Source: an uncultured Eubacteriales bacterium (GTDB lineage: Bacteria; Bacillota; Clostridia; Christensenellales; DTU072). From it: 13,571 bases of DNA. The position numbers and the translations under genes are program-made. Below are positions 7,227 to 13,571 of the stretch, piece after piece. Under the pieces are notes generated by a model, which was not told the DNA's origin, did not search any database, and saw only the letters and a list, made by a program, of their open reading frames with translations. The DNA is taken from positions 1-13,571 of the forward strand of contig CACXDF010000284.1 in the NCBI GenBank assembly GCA_902766325.1. The letters run 5' to 3'. Position 1 is the first letter of the stretch. Each line of letters opens with the position of its first letter.

Positions 7227-7829
7227 TTAGCGCGGAAAGATCGGCGTGGAAAAAGTCGATCCGCACGCTTCTTGCGTATATTCCTGAGCAGGTCCGAGTA
7301 TAAGGTAGCCGTAAGACGGTACGACAAGCAGGACGACTGCCGTTACTTTTGTGATAATGGTTACGCATGCGTTCGTGTTTACGATATTATCCGCCGTAAG
7401 TACGTTTTGCAACCCGTTCAGAACAACGGTACTTTCGACCGTGGGCGAAATAAGCCCCTCTTGGGGCACGCGCATGATCAGATCCTGATCGAATACGATC
7501 GAAGCGGTACCATTGATCAAGGCCCCTGCCTGATTTGTCGCAACAACGGTCACGGGGACGTTCAACGTAAAAGTCACGCGAGAACACGGCGATCCGGATA
7601 ATGGCGTGATAGACAGATCGGACAGCGTAGCGTTTCCGTCGCTACTTACGCTTACGACGGATACGGGAGTTTCCCCGCCGAAATCGACCGTAAGCGAAGC
7701 CGAAATGCTTCTTTGTTGAACGCACGCGTCGAAGACTTTTTTCGTCTCGACGCACGTCTTATCGCAAACGTTCCCGTTGCTGCAACAGATGGCAGGAGAA
7801 TTACAATTTCTGACAGAACAACAAGCCAT
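7227..7829 (-). CDS. Cys-rich protein of unknown function, candidate spore-envelope protein
   Basis: I do not recognise this 200-residue protein with certainty. Eight Cys fall in the first 36 residues (3, 4, 9, 15, 16, 22, 26, 36), followed by a beta-rich, Ser/Thr/Val-rich body with Cys82, Cys155 and Cys189. A hydrophobic stretch around 156-170 leads to PSYGYLILGP, then an aromatic/Pro ending STPIFPR. There is no signal peptide. The ATG at 7829 is chosen over one 54 bases further upstream because AAGGAG lies ten bases before it and none precedes the longer form. A sigma-K-like promoter lies upstream. Cys-rich N-termini and sigma-K control are typical of proteins crosslinked in spore coat or exosporium, so that role is inferred, not shown. 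The gene follows ysxC and converges on the phosphoesterase gene. Confidence 0.75.
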   Translation of the reverse strand: MACCSVRNCNSPAICCSNGNVCDKTCVETKKVFDACVQQRSISASLTVDFGGETPVSVVSVSSDGNATLSDLSITPLSGSPCSRVTFTLNVPVTVVATNQAGALINGTASIVFDQDLIMRVPQEGLISPTVESTVVLNGLQNVLTADNIVNTNACVTIITKVTAVVLLVVPSYGYLILGPAQEYTQEACGSTFSTPIFPR

Positions 7830-7860
7830 AATAATTAATCTCCTTTTCATACATCTACTA

Positions 7861-7889
7861 CATCCTATGCCTCGCCGAGACAAAATGTT
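7861..7889 (-). promoter_or_regulatory. sigma-K-like promoter of the Cys-rich gene
   Basis: On the minus strand AACA is followed after 16 bases by CATAGGATG. The known Bacillus sigma-K consensus is mACm, 16 bases, CATAnnnTA; only the last base differs. The predicted start lies a few bases ahead of the AAGGAG ribosome site. This would place expression in the mother cell late in sporulation. The motif is short and partly degenerate, so chance matches occur. Confidence 0.5.
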
Positions 7890-7944
7890 TACTGACCGAA
7901 TAACGGAGATCGATTATTATATAGTTAATTAAAAAGAAATAGAA

Positions 7945-8535
7945 TTATTCTTCCGCGCCGACGATCAGGTCTATACGATCGCAAAGTTCTTTCGAGCCGA
8001 TATCGGAATAAGAAGAACAGGTAAAAACGTTATCAACGCCCACGCCGACGCAAGAAGCGATCGCCTGACGGCGCTTTGTCAGTTCCGCGCGGGAGACTTT
8101 ATCGCATTTTGTGGCGACAAGAGTAAAAGGAATACGATAATAATAAAGATAGTCGAGCATCTGCTTATCCTCGACGTCAGGATCTCTGCGCACGTCCAAA
8201 AGAACGAAAACGTGTTTTAATCCGATCGAGCGTTGCAAATAGGTCTCGATCAGACGCCCCCACTTCTTCTTTTCGGCGTCGCTCACTCGCGCAAAGCCGT
8301 ATCCGGGTAAATCAACGAGGACGAATCTGTTCCCGTCAATACCGAAATAATTGATAAGGCGCGTCTTTCCCGGTTCTTTACCTACTTTTGCCAACTTATT
8401 ATTGCGACATAAATAGTTTATTAAAGAAGATTTGCCGACGTTGGATTTACCAACGACGGCAATTTCTATCGGATAATTTTCGGTGAGTCCGGCTACGTCG
8501 CCGACGCTCTTCAAAAAGACGCCTTTCTTTAACAT
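7945..8535 (-). CDS. ysxC: ribosome biogenesis GTPase YsxC/EngB
   Basis: A 196-residue TrmE-Era-EngA-type GTPase required for 50S subunit assembly in Firmicutes. Motifs in order: G1 GKSNVGKS (29-36), G2 region around GKTRLINYF (56-64), G3 DLPGYG (75-80), G4 TKCDK (142-146) and a G5-like TCSSYSD further on. Length is normal. The ATG begins one base after the clpX stop with no clear ribosome site, so it is likely translated by reinitiation after clpX. In Bacillus, lonB and lonA lie between clpX and ysxC; they are absent here. No clear terminator follows the gene. Confidence 0.96.
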   Translation of the reverse strand: MLKKGVFLKSVGDVAGLTENYPIEIAVVGKSNVGKSSLINYLCRNNKLAKVGKEPGKTRLINYFGIDGNRFVLVDLPGYGFARVSDAEKKKWGRLIETYLQRSIGLKHVFVLLDVRRDPDVEDKQMLDYLYYYRIPFTLVATKCDKVSRAELTKRRQAIASCVGVGVDNVFTCSSYSDIGSKELCDRIDLIVGAEE

Positions 8536-8536
8536 T

Positions 8537-9790
8537 TTACGCGATCTGCTTACGTACGATCTTAGGAGGCAGTTTTTGCGTTATGCACTCCGGATCGACG
8601 ACGACCTTGACGACGTCGGGGTCGGACGGTACGTCGTACATAATATCGAGCATGGCCTTTTCTACGATGGAACGGAGACCTCTCGCGCCCGTTTTCAGGC
8701 TGATCGACTTTTTGGCGATCTCGCGCAGAGCTTCGTCGGTGAATTCCAATTCTACTCCGTTAAGCGCAAGCATCTTCGTATATTGTTTTACGAGAGAATT
8801 TTTCGGTTCTTTCATAATGCGAACAAGATCGTCTTCGGTCAATTGATCGAGCGCGGCCACAACGGGCATACGTCCGACGAACTCGGGGATCAGACCGTAC
8901 TTAATCAGGTCATCCGGTTGCAAGTCGCGCATACTTTCTTCATAATTGCCGTCCTTGCTTTTCAAACTGCCGCCGAAACCGAGCGAAGAAGAATCCTTAC
9001 GCTTATCGACGATCTTTTCAAGTCCGACGAAGGCACCGCCGCAAATAAAGAGGATATCGGTCGTGTCGATCTGAATAAAGTCTTCTTGCGGGTGCTTTCT
9101 GCCGCCGTGCGGGGGCACGTTGGCTACGGTCGACTCGATGATCTTAAGGAGCGCTTGCTGCACGCCTTCGCCGCTGACGTCGCGAGTAATACTGACGTTT
9201 TCCGTCTTACGGCAGATCTTGTCGATCTCATCGATATACACGATCCCTTTTTCGGCTTTCTTTACGTCGCCGTCGGCTGCCTGGATCAACTTTAACAAAA
9301 TATTTTCGACGTCCTCGCCTACGTATCCCGCCTCGGTCAACGTCGTCGCGTCGGCAACGCAGAACGGTACGTTAAGTATGGTCGCGAGCGTACGCGCGAG
9401 CAAAGTCTTACCGCTACCGGTCGGACCGAGCATCAGCACGTTGCTCTTTTCAAGTTTGACGTCTTCGTCTCCTTTGTTCGATCCAACTCGCTTATAATGG
9501 TTATAAACGGCTACGGAAAGGATCTTTTTCGCGGCATCCTGTCCGACGATATATTCGTCCAGTCTTTGTTTGATCTCATGAGGAGTCGGCAGGCTCTCGG
9601 CGCTTTCCGTCTTGACTTCTTCTTGAGAACTCTTTGCGGCAAGAATGTCTTCCAGTACTTCGTTGGCTCTGGATACGCAAAGATCGCAAATAGAGATTCC
9701 TTTGGCTCCGGCAATAAGAATATTGGCTTCTTCGGCGGTCCTGCCGCAGAAAATGCACTTATCGCTGTTTACTTCAATGGTGTTTTTCAT
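8537..9790 (-). CDS. clpX: ATP-dependent Clp protease ATP-binding subunit ClpX
   Basis: The AAA+ unfoldase that recognises and threads substrates into ClpP. The 417 residues show the N-terminal zinc-binding domain (Cys12, 15, 35, 38), Walker A GPTGSGKT (122-129), pore loop GYVGED (155-160), Walker B VYIDEID (184-190), the RKH pore motif (231-233), the LGF loop that docks on ClpP (270-272), and a sensor-2 region TGARGLRS near residue 376. All key residues are present. The ATG overlaps the clpP stop (ATGA), and only a weak AAAGGACGG lies upstream, so coupled synthesis of the two subunits is likely. Confidence 0.98.
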   Translation of the reverse strand: MKNTIEVNSDKCIFCGRTAEEANILIAGAKGISICDLCVSRANEVLEDILAAKSSQEEVKTESAESLPTPHEIKQRLDEYIVGQDAAKKILSVAVYNHYKRVGSNKGDEDVKLEKSNVLMLGPTGSGKTLLARTLATILNVPFCVADATTLTEAGYVGEDVENILLKLIQAADGDVKKAEKGIVYIDEIDKICRKTENVSITRDVSGEGVQQALLKIIESTVANVPPHGGRKHPQEDFIQIDTTDILFICGGAFVGLEKIVDKRKDSSSLGFGGSLKSKDGNYEESMRDLQPDDLIKYGLIPEFVGRMPVVAALDQLTEDDLVRIMKEPKNSLVKQYTKMLALNGVELEFTDEALREIAKKSISLKTGARGLRSIVEKAMLDIMYDVPSDPDVVKVVVDPECITQKLPPKIVRKQIA

Positions 9791-10383
9791 TTAGCACCGT
9801 CCTTTCTCGTCACGAAAACCTTATCGATCAGTCCGTATGCTTTCGCCTCTTCCGCATCCATATAATAATCTCTTTCCGCGTCCTTAGCTACTTTCTCAAA
9901 GGGCTGGCCGCAGTTTTCGGCCAAGATACGAGTCATTTTTTCTTTCGTCTTCAATATTCTGTCGGCAACGATGGCGATCTCTGTCGCTTGTCCGGAAACG
10001 CCGCCCGAAGGTTGGTGGATCATGATCTCGCTGTTTGCGAGAGCGAATCTCTTACCTTTGGTCCCCGCGCTCAGCAAAAAAGCGCCCATACTGGCGGCAA
10101 GGCCGACGCAGATGGTACTCACGTCGCACTTGATATAATTCATCGTGTCGTAGATAGCCAGTCCGTCGGTCACGGAACCGCCCGGGCTGTTGATATACAA
10201 AAAGATATCCTTATCGGGGTCTTTCGTTTCCAGGAACAGAAGCTGCGCGATGATACTGTTCGCCGAATCGGTATTGACTTCTCCGCTCAAAAATATGATC
10301 CTGTCTTCAAGCAATCTCGAATAGAGGTCATAGCTTCTTTCTCCGCGCGAGTCTTTTTCTATAACGTAAGGAATGTTGTACAT
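9787..10383 (-). CDS. clpP: ATP-dependent Clp protease proteolytic subunit ClpP
   Basis: A self-compartmentalising serine peptidase that forms tetradecamers and degrades proteins fed by ClpX or other Clp ATPases. The 198 residues contain the catalytic triad Ser98 (GLAASMGAF), His123 (EIMIHQPSGG) and Asp172 (ERDYYM). The start MYNIPYVIEKDSRGERSYDLYSRLL gives the normal propeptide-to-axial-loop arrangement. The ATG has AAGGAGGT six bases upstream, the strongest ribosome site in the block. Between tig and clpP lie 162 bases with three dyads that may control entry of transcription into clpPX. Full CtsR or CIRCE operators, common before Firmicute clp genes, are not seen. Confidence 0.98.
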   Translation of the reverse strand: MYNIPYVIEKDSRGERSYDLYSRLLEDRIIFLSGEVNTDSANSIIAQLLFLETKDPDKDIFLYINSPGGSVTDGLAIYDTMNYIKCDVSTICVGLAASMGAFLLSAGTKGKRFALANSEIMIHQPSGGVSGQATEIAIVADRILKTKEKMTRILAENCGQPFEKVAKDAERDYYMDAEEAKAYGLIDKVFVTRKDGAK

Positions 10384-10404
10384 ATAGATACCTCCTTATT
10401 GTTG

Positions 10405-10422
10405 CGGCCAAGCATTCGGCCG
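10405..10422 (-). other. small hairpin just upstream of the clpP ribosome site
   Basis: CGGCC and GGCCG arms are separated by eight bases, with two further A-T pairs possible past a bulged G. The hairpin ends seven bases before AAGGAGGT. It could stabilise the mRNA 5' end or affect initiation; with a five-pair core it could also be chance. Confidence 0.3.
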
Positions 10423-10445
10423 TATTTCACTATTCTTTCTTTCGC

Positions 10446-10464
10446 CGAAAGTAATATACTTTCG
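10446..10464. promoter_or_regulatory. perfect inverted repeat upstream of clpP, possible operator
   Basis: Eight-base arms CGAAAGTA and TACTTTCG flank a three-base centre with no mismatch. The centre holds TATATT on the minus strand, which might act as a -10, but the nearest -35-like TTGTGA is 19 bases away, longer than ideal. A DNA-binding dimer site is plausible. It is not a CtsR or CIRCE sequence. On the plus strand it is followed by a T-rich run, but no plus-strand gene ends there. Confidence 0.4.
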
Positions 10465-10484
10465 ATTTCCTCTTTTTTCACAAA

Positions 10485-10513
10485 CTCCCCAAAAGCACGT
10501 TACCTTTGGGGAG
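10485..10513 (-). terminator. hairpin between tig and clpP, weak terminator or attenuator
   Basis: On the minus strand CTCCCCAAAGG pairs with CTTTTGGGGAG around a seven-base loop, giving an 11-pair stem that includes one G-U. On the plus strand the same position is an A-C mismatch, so the structure favours minus-strand RNA. The tail is TTTGTGAAAAAAG, poor in U, so termination is probably partial. It lies about 32 bases after the tig stop and could lower clpPX transcription relative to tig. Confidence 0.55.
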
Positions 10514-10545
10514 AATGCTTTGTTTTATTTTGTTATATATCGAAA

Positions 10546-11805
10546 TTATTCGATGGTGTTATTGGACTTCAGGAAGTCGAAGAACTTTTCGACCATCATG
10601 GTATTGGCAAGGTAATTGATATAATCGGCCTTCGCCTTGCTTTCGTCCATACCTTGTTCTTCGAGCTTGGCCTTGATATCTTCGGCGGTTACGGTGATCT
10701 TTTCTTCCTTGCAGATAGCTTCGATGATCAAACGGCCCTGAACGTTATGCAGACAAGCCGGTCTCTCTTCTTCACGGATCTTCTCGACTGTCGTATTCGC
10801 GTATTTAAGATAATCCTCGAATTTCAATCCGTAGCCTTTCATGTTGTTTTCCAGCTCGTGAACACGATAGTCGATCTCTTCTTCGATCATAACGTCGGGG
10901 ATCTCCATCTCAGTATTCTTAATGATAGCGTCGAGAATGTCGTTTTCGAGTTTGGCGTCGGCATTACGGGTCTTATTGTCGCTGATCTTCTTGGCGATCT
11001 TTTCTTTCCACTGATCGACGGTGTCGATATCATCCTCGATATCCTTTACGAATTCATCGTTGATTTCGGGGAGTTCTTTTTTCTGAACTTCATGGATGGT
11101 AATGGCGAAAACGGCTTCTTTACCGGCGAGATCGGCGGCATGATATTCGGCCGGGAAGGTCACGGTGATATCTTTGCTTTCACCGGCTTTCAAACCGACG
11201 ACTTGTTCTTCGAATCCGGGAATAAAGGAATGACTGCCGAGTTCAAGAGTTTGCTTTTCGGCCGTTCCTCCCTGGAACTTCTCTCCGTTTACGCTTCCGC
11301 TGTAATCGAGCACAACCGTATCGCCAAGCTCGGCGGCGTCCTCTTTCGTCACGAGACGGGCACGCTTATTTTGCTCTTTTTTCATCTCGGCTTCGATCTC
11401 CTCGGCGGTGGCCTCGGTCGCTTCGCGCTTAAAGGTCATACCTTTGTACTGTCCGGGTACGACTTCGGGAGCGACGACAACGGTGATGGTCGCCTTAACG
11501 CCTTCGGCGGATACTTCTTTAACGTCGACCTGCGGACGATCGATAACGTCTAACTTTTCTTTATCGAGGATCTCTCCGTATTGCTTGTTCAAGCAGTCGT
11601 CGAGAGCTTCTTCGTAAAAGAATTCCATTCCGAAGCGTTGCACAAGAATACTGAACGGGACCTTACCCTTTCTGAATCCGGGCAAGTTATACTTGAACTT
11701 GTTCTTGTTGAAAGAACTCTTGATCTGTTCTTCCCATTCTTCCTTGTTGACGGAAAAAGAAATCTCAACTTTGGTTTTGCTCAATTTTTTCAGCGAGTAT
11801 TCCAT
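10546..11805 (-). CDS. tig: trigger factor (ribosome-associated chaperone and peptidyl-prolyl isomerase)
   Basis: This chaperone binds the ribosome exit site and shields nascent chains. The 419 residues contain the N-terminal ribosome-binding domain with signature GFRKGKVP (43-50), an FKBP-type isomerase domain from about GDTVVLDYSG to ITIHEVQKKELP (roughly 160-250), and a helical C-terminal chaperone domain. Length is near the usual 425-430. The ATG has GGAGGT eight bases upstream, and MEYSLKKLSKTKVEISFSV is a typical start. It has its own sigma-A promoter and is followed by clpP and clpX, a widely conserved arrangement linking folding and degradation. Confidence 0.97.
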   Translation of the reverse strand: MEYSLKKLSKTKVEISFSVNKEEWEEQIKSSFNKNKFKYNLPGFRKGKVPFSILVQRFGMEFFYEEALDDCLNKQYGEILDKEKLDVIDRPQVDVKEVSAEGVKATITVVVAPEVVPGQYKGMTFKREATEATAEEIEAEMKKEQNKRARLVTKEDAAELGDTVVLDYSGSVNGEKFQGGTAEKQTLELGSHSFIPGFEEQVVGLKAGESKDITVTFPAEYHAADLAGKEAVFAITIHEVQKKELPEINDEFVKDIEDDIDTVDQWKEKIAKKISDNKTRNADAKLENDILDAIIKNTEMEIPDVMIEEEIDYRVHELENNMKGYGLKFEDYLKYANTTVEKIREEERPACLHNVQGRLIIEAICKEEKITVTAEDIKAKLEEQGMDESKAKADYINYLANTMMVEKFFDFLKSNNTIE

Positions 11806-11849
11806 TTATTTTTACCTCCATAAAAGTAACTCATCATTTTTGTTGTTAT

Positions 11850-11878
11850 ATAGTATCAAATTTTATATATTTTGTAAA
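11850..11878 (-). promoter_or_regulatory. sigma-A promoter of tig
   Basis: On the minus strand TTTACA and TACTAT are 17 bases apart, with TGA just before the -10 (extended -10 form). The predicted start is about 40 bases before the tig ATG. The surroundings are strongly AT-rich. Confidence 0.65.
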
Positions 11879-11970
11879 CTATTTTGAACCGGTATTTTAC
11901 AACCATATAATAAATTTGACCGCGACAAATGTCGAAAAACCGGTAAAACGCGCGAAAAGCGTCTTGAAGA

Positions 11971-12005
11971 GAAAACAAAAAGGCCATGCGCCGCGACGCA
12001 TGGCC
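11971..12005 (-). terminator. intrinsic terminator after spoIVA
   Basis: Perfect nine-base arms GGCCATGCG and CGCATGGCC enclose a six-base loop, followed on the minus strand by TTTTTGTTTTC. It lies 17 bases after the spoIVA stop and isolates this sporulation gene from tig. Confidence 0.92.
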
Positions 12006-12022
12006 GATAATACAAAATTCTT

Positions 12023-13495
12023 TTACAGCAAAATACAAAGCACTCCGCCCTTTCCTTCGTTCACGATCCTCGTCATGGTTTTACGCAATTTGTTGAGCGT
12101 ATCTTCGGGCACCTGCGTCAACTTCGTATTCATGTCCTCGCGAACTAAGTTACTTAGGCTCATTCCGAACATATTCGTATTCCATACTCCTTGCTTGTTT
12201 TCCGCAAACTCCGCTTTCATACTTCCGACCACCTCTTCGCTCTGTTGTTTCGATCCGATAGTAGGCGAAATTTCCGATCCGACGTCGACGCGAACGATGT
12301 GATAAGACGGAGCCGTCGCCTTCAATCGTATTCCGTACTGATTGCCCTTTTTGACAAGTTCCGGCTCCGATAAGTCGATATCCGAAAGCGACGGCATGAT
12401 CAAGCCGTATCCGTCCTCTTTTACTTTATCCATCGCAACGCGTATCTTTTCGTAATCGTTATAAGATCCGGATAACTTCTTTACGTAGGAAAGCAAAGAA
12501 TAATCGTCCGGGATATCCAATCCGCATTCAGAACTGAGCACCTCGTAATATGCGTCTTTCTTCGGTAAGCATACCATATCGATACAGCCGGTAGAAAGGT
12601 CAAATTTTGTTTCCACAGATACAAATATTTGTTCGTTTTCGAATATTTTATCAAGTTTATATCCATCGGACATCTTTTCGCATCCGTTGCTTCCGTCTTT
12701 TAAAGCAGTAATACACTTTGCGATCATATCGGACGAACAGGACAAAGAACGCATCCACTTCGGCAGCTTCATATTGATATATCGAATGGGGAATTCGTAT
12801 AATATTTTAAGCATGATATCGCATAAAGAATCCTTATCCAATTTCGTGACGTCGCAAAGTACGACGGGCACGCCGTATCTCTCCGCCATACTCTCTTTCA
12901 GTCGGACGGAATCGGTGCTTTCCGGTGTTTTTGAGTTTAAAATAATAACGAATGGTTTTCCGCACTCTTTCAATTTTGCGACCGCTTTTTCTTCGGCGTC
13001 AATGTACCTGGCCCTTCCGATATCGGTTATCGTACCGTCGGTCGTCACGAGCACGCCTACGGTAGCATGGTCGGAAATGACTTTTTCCGTACCGATCTCC
13101 GCCGCTCTCTCGAATGTCATTTCTTCTTCTTGCCAAGGCGTTTTTATTAAACGCGGTTTATCTCCTTCCGTCTGTCCGAGCGCTCCTTCGACGACGTATC
13201 CGACGCAGTCGATCAGGCGAACTGCGGCGCTCATTTTATCGAATTTAATGGTTACCGCCTCGTTCGGAACGAATTTGGGTTCGGTCGTCATAATGGTTTT
13301 TCCGTCGCCCGATTGCGGAAGTTCGTCCATCATCCTCGCTCTTTTATTAGCGTCGGACACCTGTCCGAGGACGTTAACTTCCATAAATTTTTTAATAAAC
13401 GTCGATTTTCCCGTTCTCACGGGTCCGACGACGCCGATATAAATATCGCCGCCCGTACGGGTGGCGATATCGTCGTAAATATTGTCATTCAGCAT
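12023..13495 (-). CDS. spoIVA: stage IV sporulation protein A, spore-coat base-layer ATPase
   Basis: SpoIVA hydrolyses ATP to polymerise on the outer forespore membrane and forms the platform for coat assembly. The 490 residues align in memory along the whole length with the 492-residue Bacillus protein: IATRTGGDIYIGVVG near the start, Walker A GPVRTGKS (24-31, Lys30), MMDELPQSGDGKTIMTTEPKFVPN (55-78), Walker B-like RLIDCVGY (93-100), TTDGTI and a C-terminus rich in glycine and leucine (GGVLCILL), the end that anchors the protein to the membrane through SpoVM in Bacillus. The ATG has GGGAGG nine bases upstream. A sigma-E-like promoter precedes it and a strong terminator follows, so it is a single-gene unit. 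Its presence is strong evidence for endospore formation. Confidence 0.98.
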   Translation of the reverse strand: MLNDNIYDDIATRTGGDIYIGVVGPVRTGKSTFIKKFMEVNVLGQVSDANKRARMMDELPQSGDGKTIMTTEPKFVPNEAVTIKFDKMSAAVRLIDCVGYVVEGALGQTEGDKPRLIKTPWQEEEMTFERAAEIGTEKVISDHATVGVLVTTDGTITDIGRARYIDAEEKAVAKLKECGKPFVIILNSKTPESTDSVRLKESMAERYGVPVVLCDVTKLDKDSLCDIMLKILYEFPIRYINMKLPKWMRSLSCSSDMIAKCITALKDGSNGCEKMSDGYKLDKIFENEQIFVSVETKFDLSTGCIDMVCLPKKDAYYEVLSSECGLDIPDDYSLLSYVKKLSGSYNDYEKIRVAMDKVKEDGYGLIMPSLSDIDLSEPELVKKGNQYGIRLKATAPSYHIVRVDVGSEISPTIGSKQQSEEVVGSMKAEFAENKQGVWNTNMFGMSLSNLVREDMNTKLTQVPEDTLNKLRKTMTRIVNEGKGGVLCILL

Positions 13496-13526
13496 AGCAA
13501 ATAGCCTCCCAGATTATTATGGTAAG

Positions 13527-13553
13527 ACTATATGCCGGCGATCATTTTTTTAT
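13527..13553 (-). promoter_or_regulatory. sigma-E-like promoter of spoIVA
   Basis: On the minus strand ATA is followed after 16 bases by CATATAGT. The known sigma-E pattern is ATA, 16-18 bases, CATAcanT, so the match is good. The predicted start is about 25 bases before the ATG, leaving room for GGGAGG. In Bacillus spoIVA is sigma-E controlled, which supports the call. Confidence 0.65.
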
Positions 13554-13571
13554 TCCTTGCAAGAAAGTTCC

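Noticed and set aside
7830..7883. Upstream ATG at 7883 adding 18 residues to the Cys-rich protein
   Set aside because: The added part overlaps the sigma-K-like promoter and the ribosome site of the shorter form and has no ribosome site of its own.
8483..9295. Plus-strand open frame of 270 codons opposite clpX and ysxC
   Set aside because: It is antisense to conserved catalytic regions of clpX and has no ribosome site or family features.
9988..11553. Long plus-strand open frame of 521 codons opposite tig and clpP
   Set aside because: It lies wholly antisense to two well-identified genes and the space between them, and its product has no recognisable domain. It is a codon-usage shadow.
11915..11921. 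Single GGTCAAA (minus strand) upstream of tig, resembling a CtsR half-site
   Set aside because: CtsR needs a tandem second heptamer three bases away; none is present here.
12687..13442. Plus-strand open frame of 251 codons opposite spoIVA
   Set aside because: spoIVA matches its family end to end on the other strand; this frame has low-complexity Ser/Thr-rich content typical of shadows.

Overview
The window looks like chromosomal core sequence from an endospore-forming, Clostridia-like Firmicute with moderate GC. The evidence is spoIVA, a SpoVD-type penicillin-binding protein with one PASTA domain, an mraZ-led division and wall cluster, and strong AGGAGG-type ribosome binding sites. The DNPR motif in MurE suggests meso-diaminopimelate in the peptidoglycan. 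Genus cannot be fixed from sequence alone.

Almost all genes lie on the minus strand, so transcription runs from high to low coordinates. Right end (12023-13553): spoIVA, the spore-coat base-layer ATPase, with a good sigma-E-like promoter in front and a strong intrinsic terminator behind. Next (7945-11878): a protein-quality block of tig, clpP, clpX and ysxC. Tig has its own sigma-A promoter. A hairpin and a perfect inverted repeat sit between tig and clpP. clpP and clpX overlap by four bases, and clpX and ysxC are one base apart. The block resembles the Bacillus order tig-clpX-lonB-lonA-ysxC, but clpP is included and lon is absent.

Behind ysxC is a small gene for a Cys-rich 200-residue protein of unknown function (7227-7829), preceded by a close match to a sigma-K promoter; it is a candidate late spore-envelope protein. 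It converges on the only plus-strand gene, a calcineurin-like metallophosphoesterase (6454-7155). That gene's promoter places the transcript start at or within a base or two of its start codon, so it may be leaderless.

Left half (1-6303): the division and wall (dcw) cluster mraZ, rsmH, a small bitopic membrane protein in the ftsL position, a SpoVD/FtsI-type transpeptidase, murE and mraY. A ribosome binding site after mraY shows that the operon continues beyond the window. As in Bacillus subtilis, murF does not lie between murE and mraY. mraZ has a sigma-A promoter overlapping helically phased TGG repeats that could be its own operator.

Most genes are ordinary core genes. The points most worth checking are the broken 5' end of the transpeptidase gene, the apparent leaderless phosphoesterase, the sigma-K-linked Cys-rich protein, the regulatory dyads before clpP, and the atypical protein in the ftsL slot. 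I found no CRISPR array, mobile element, tRNA or rRNA, and no clearly new multi-gene system.
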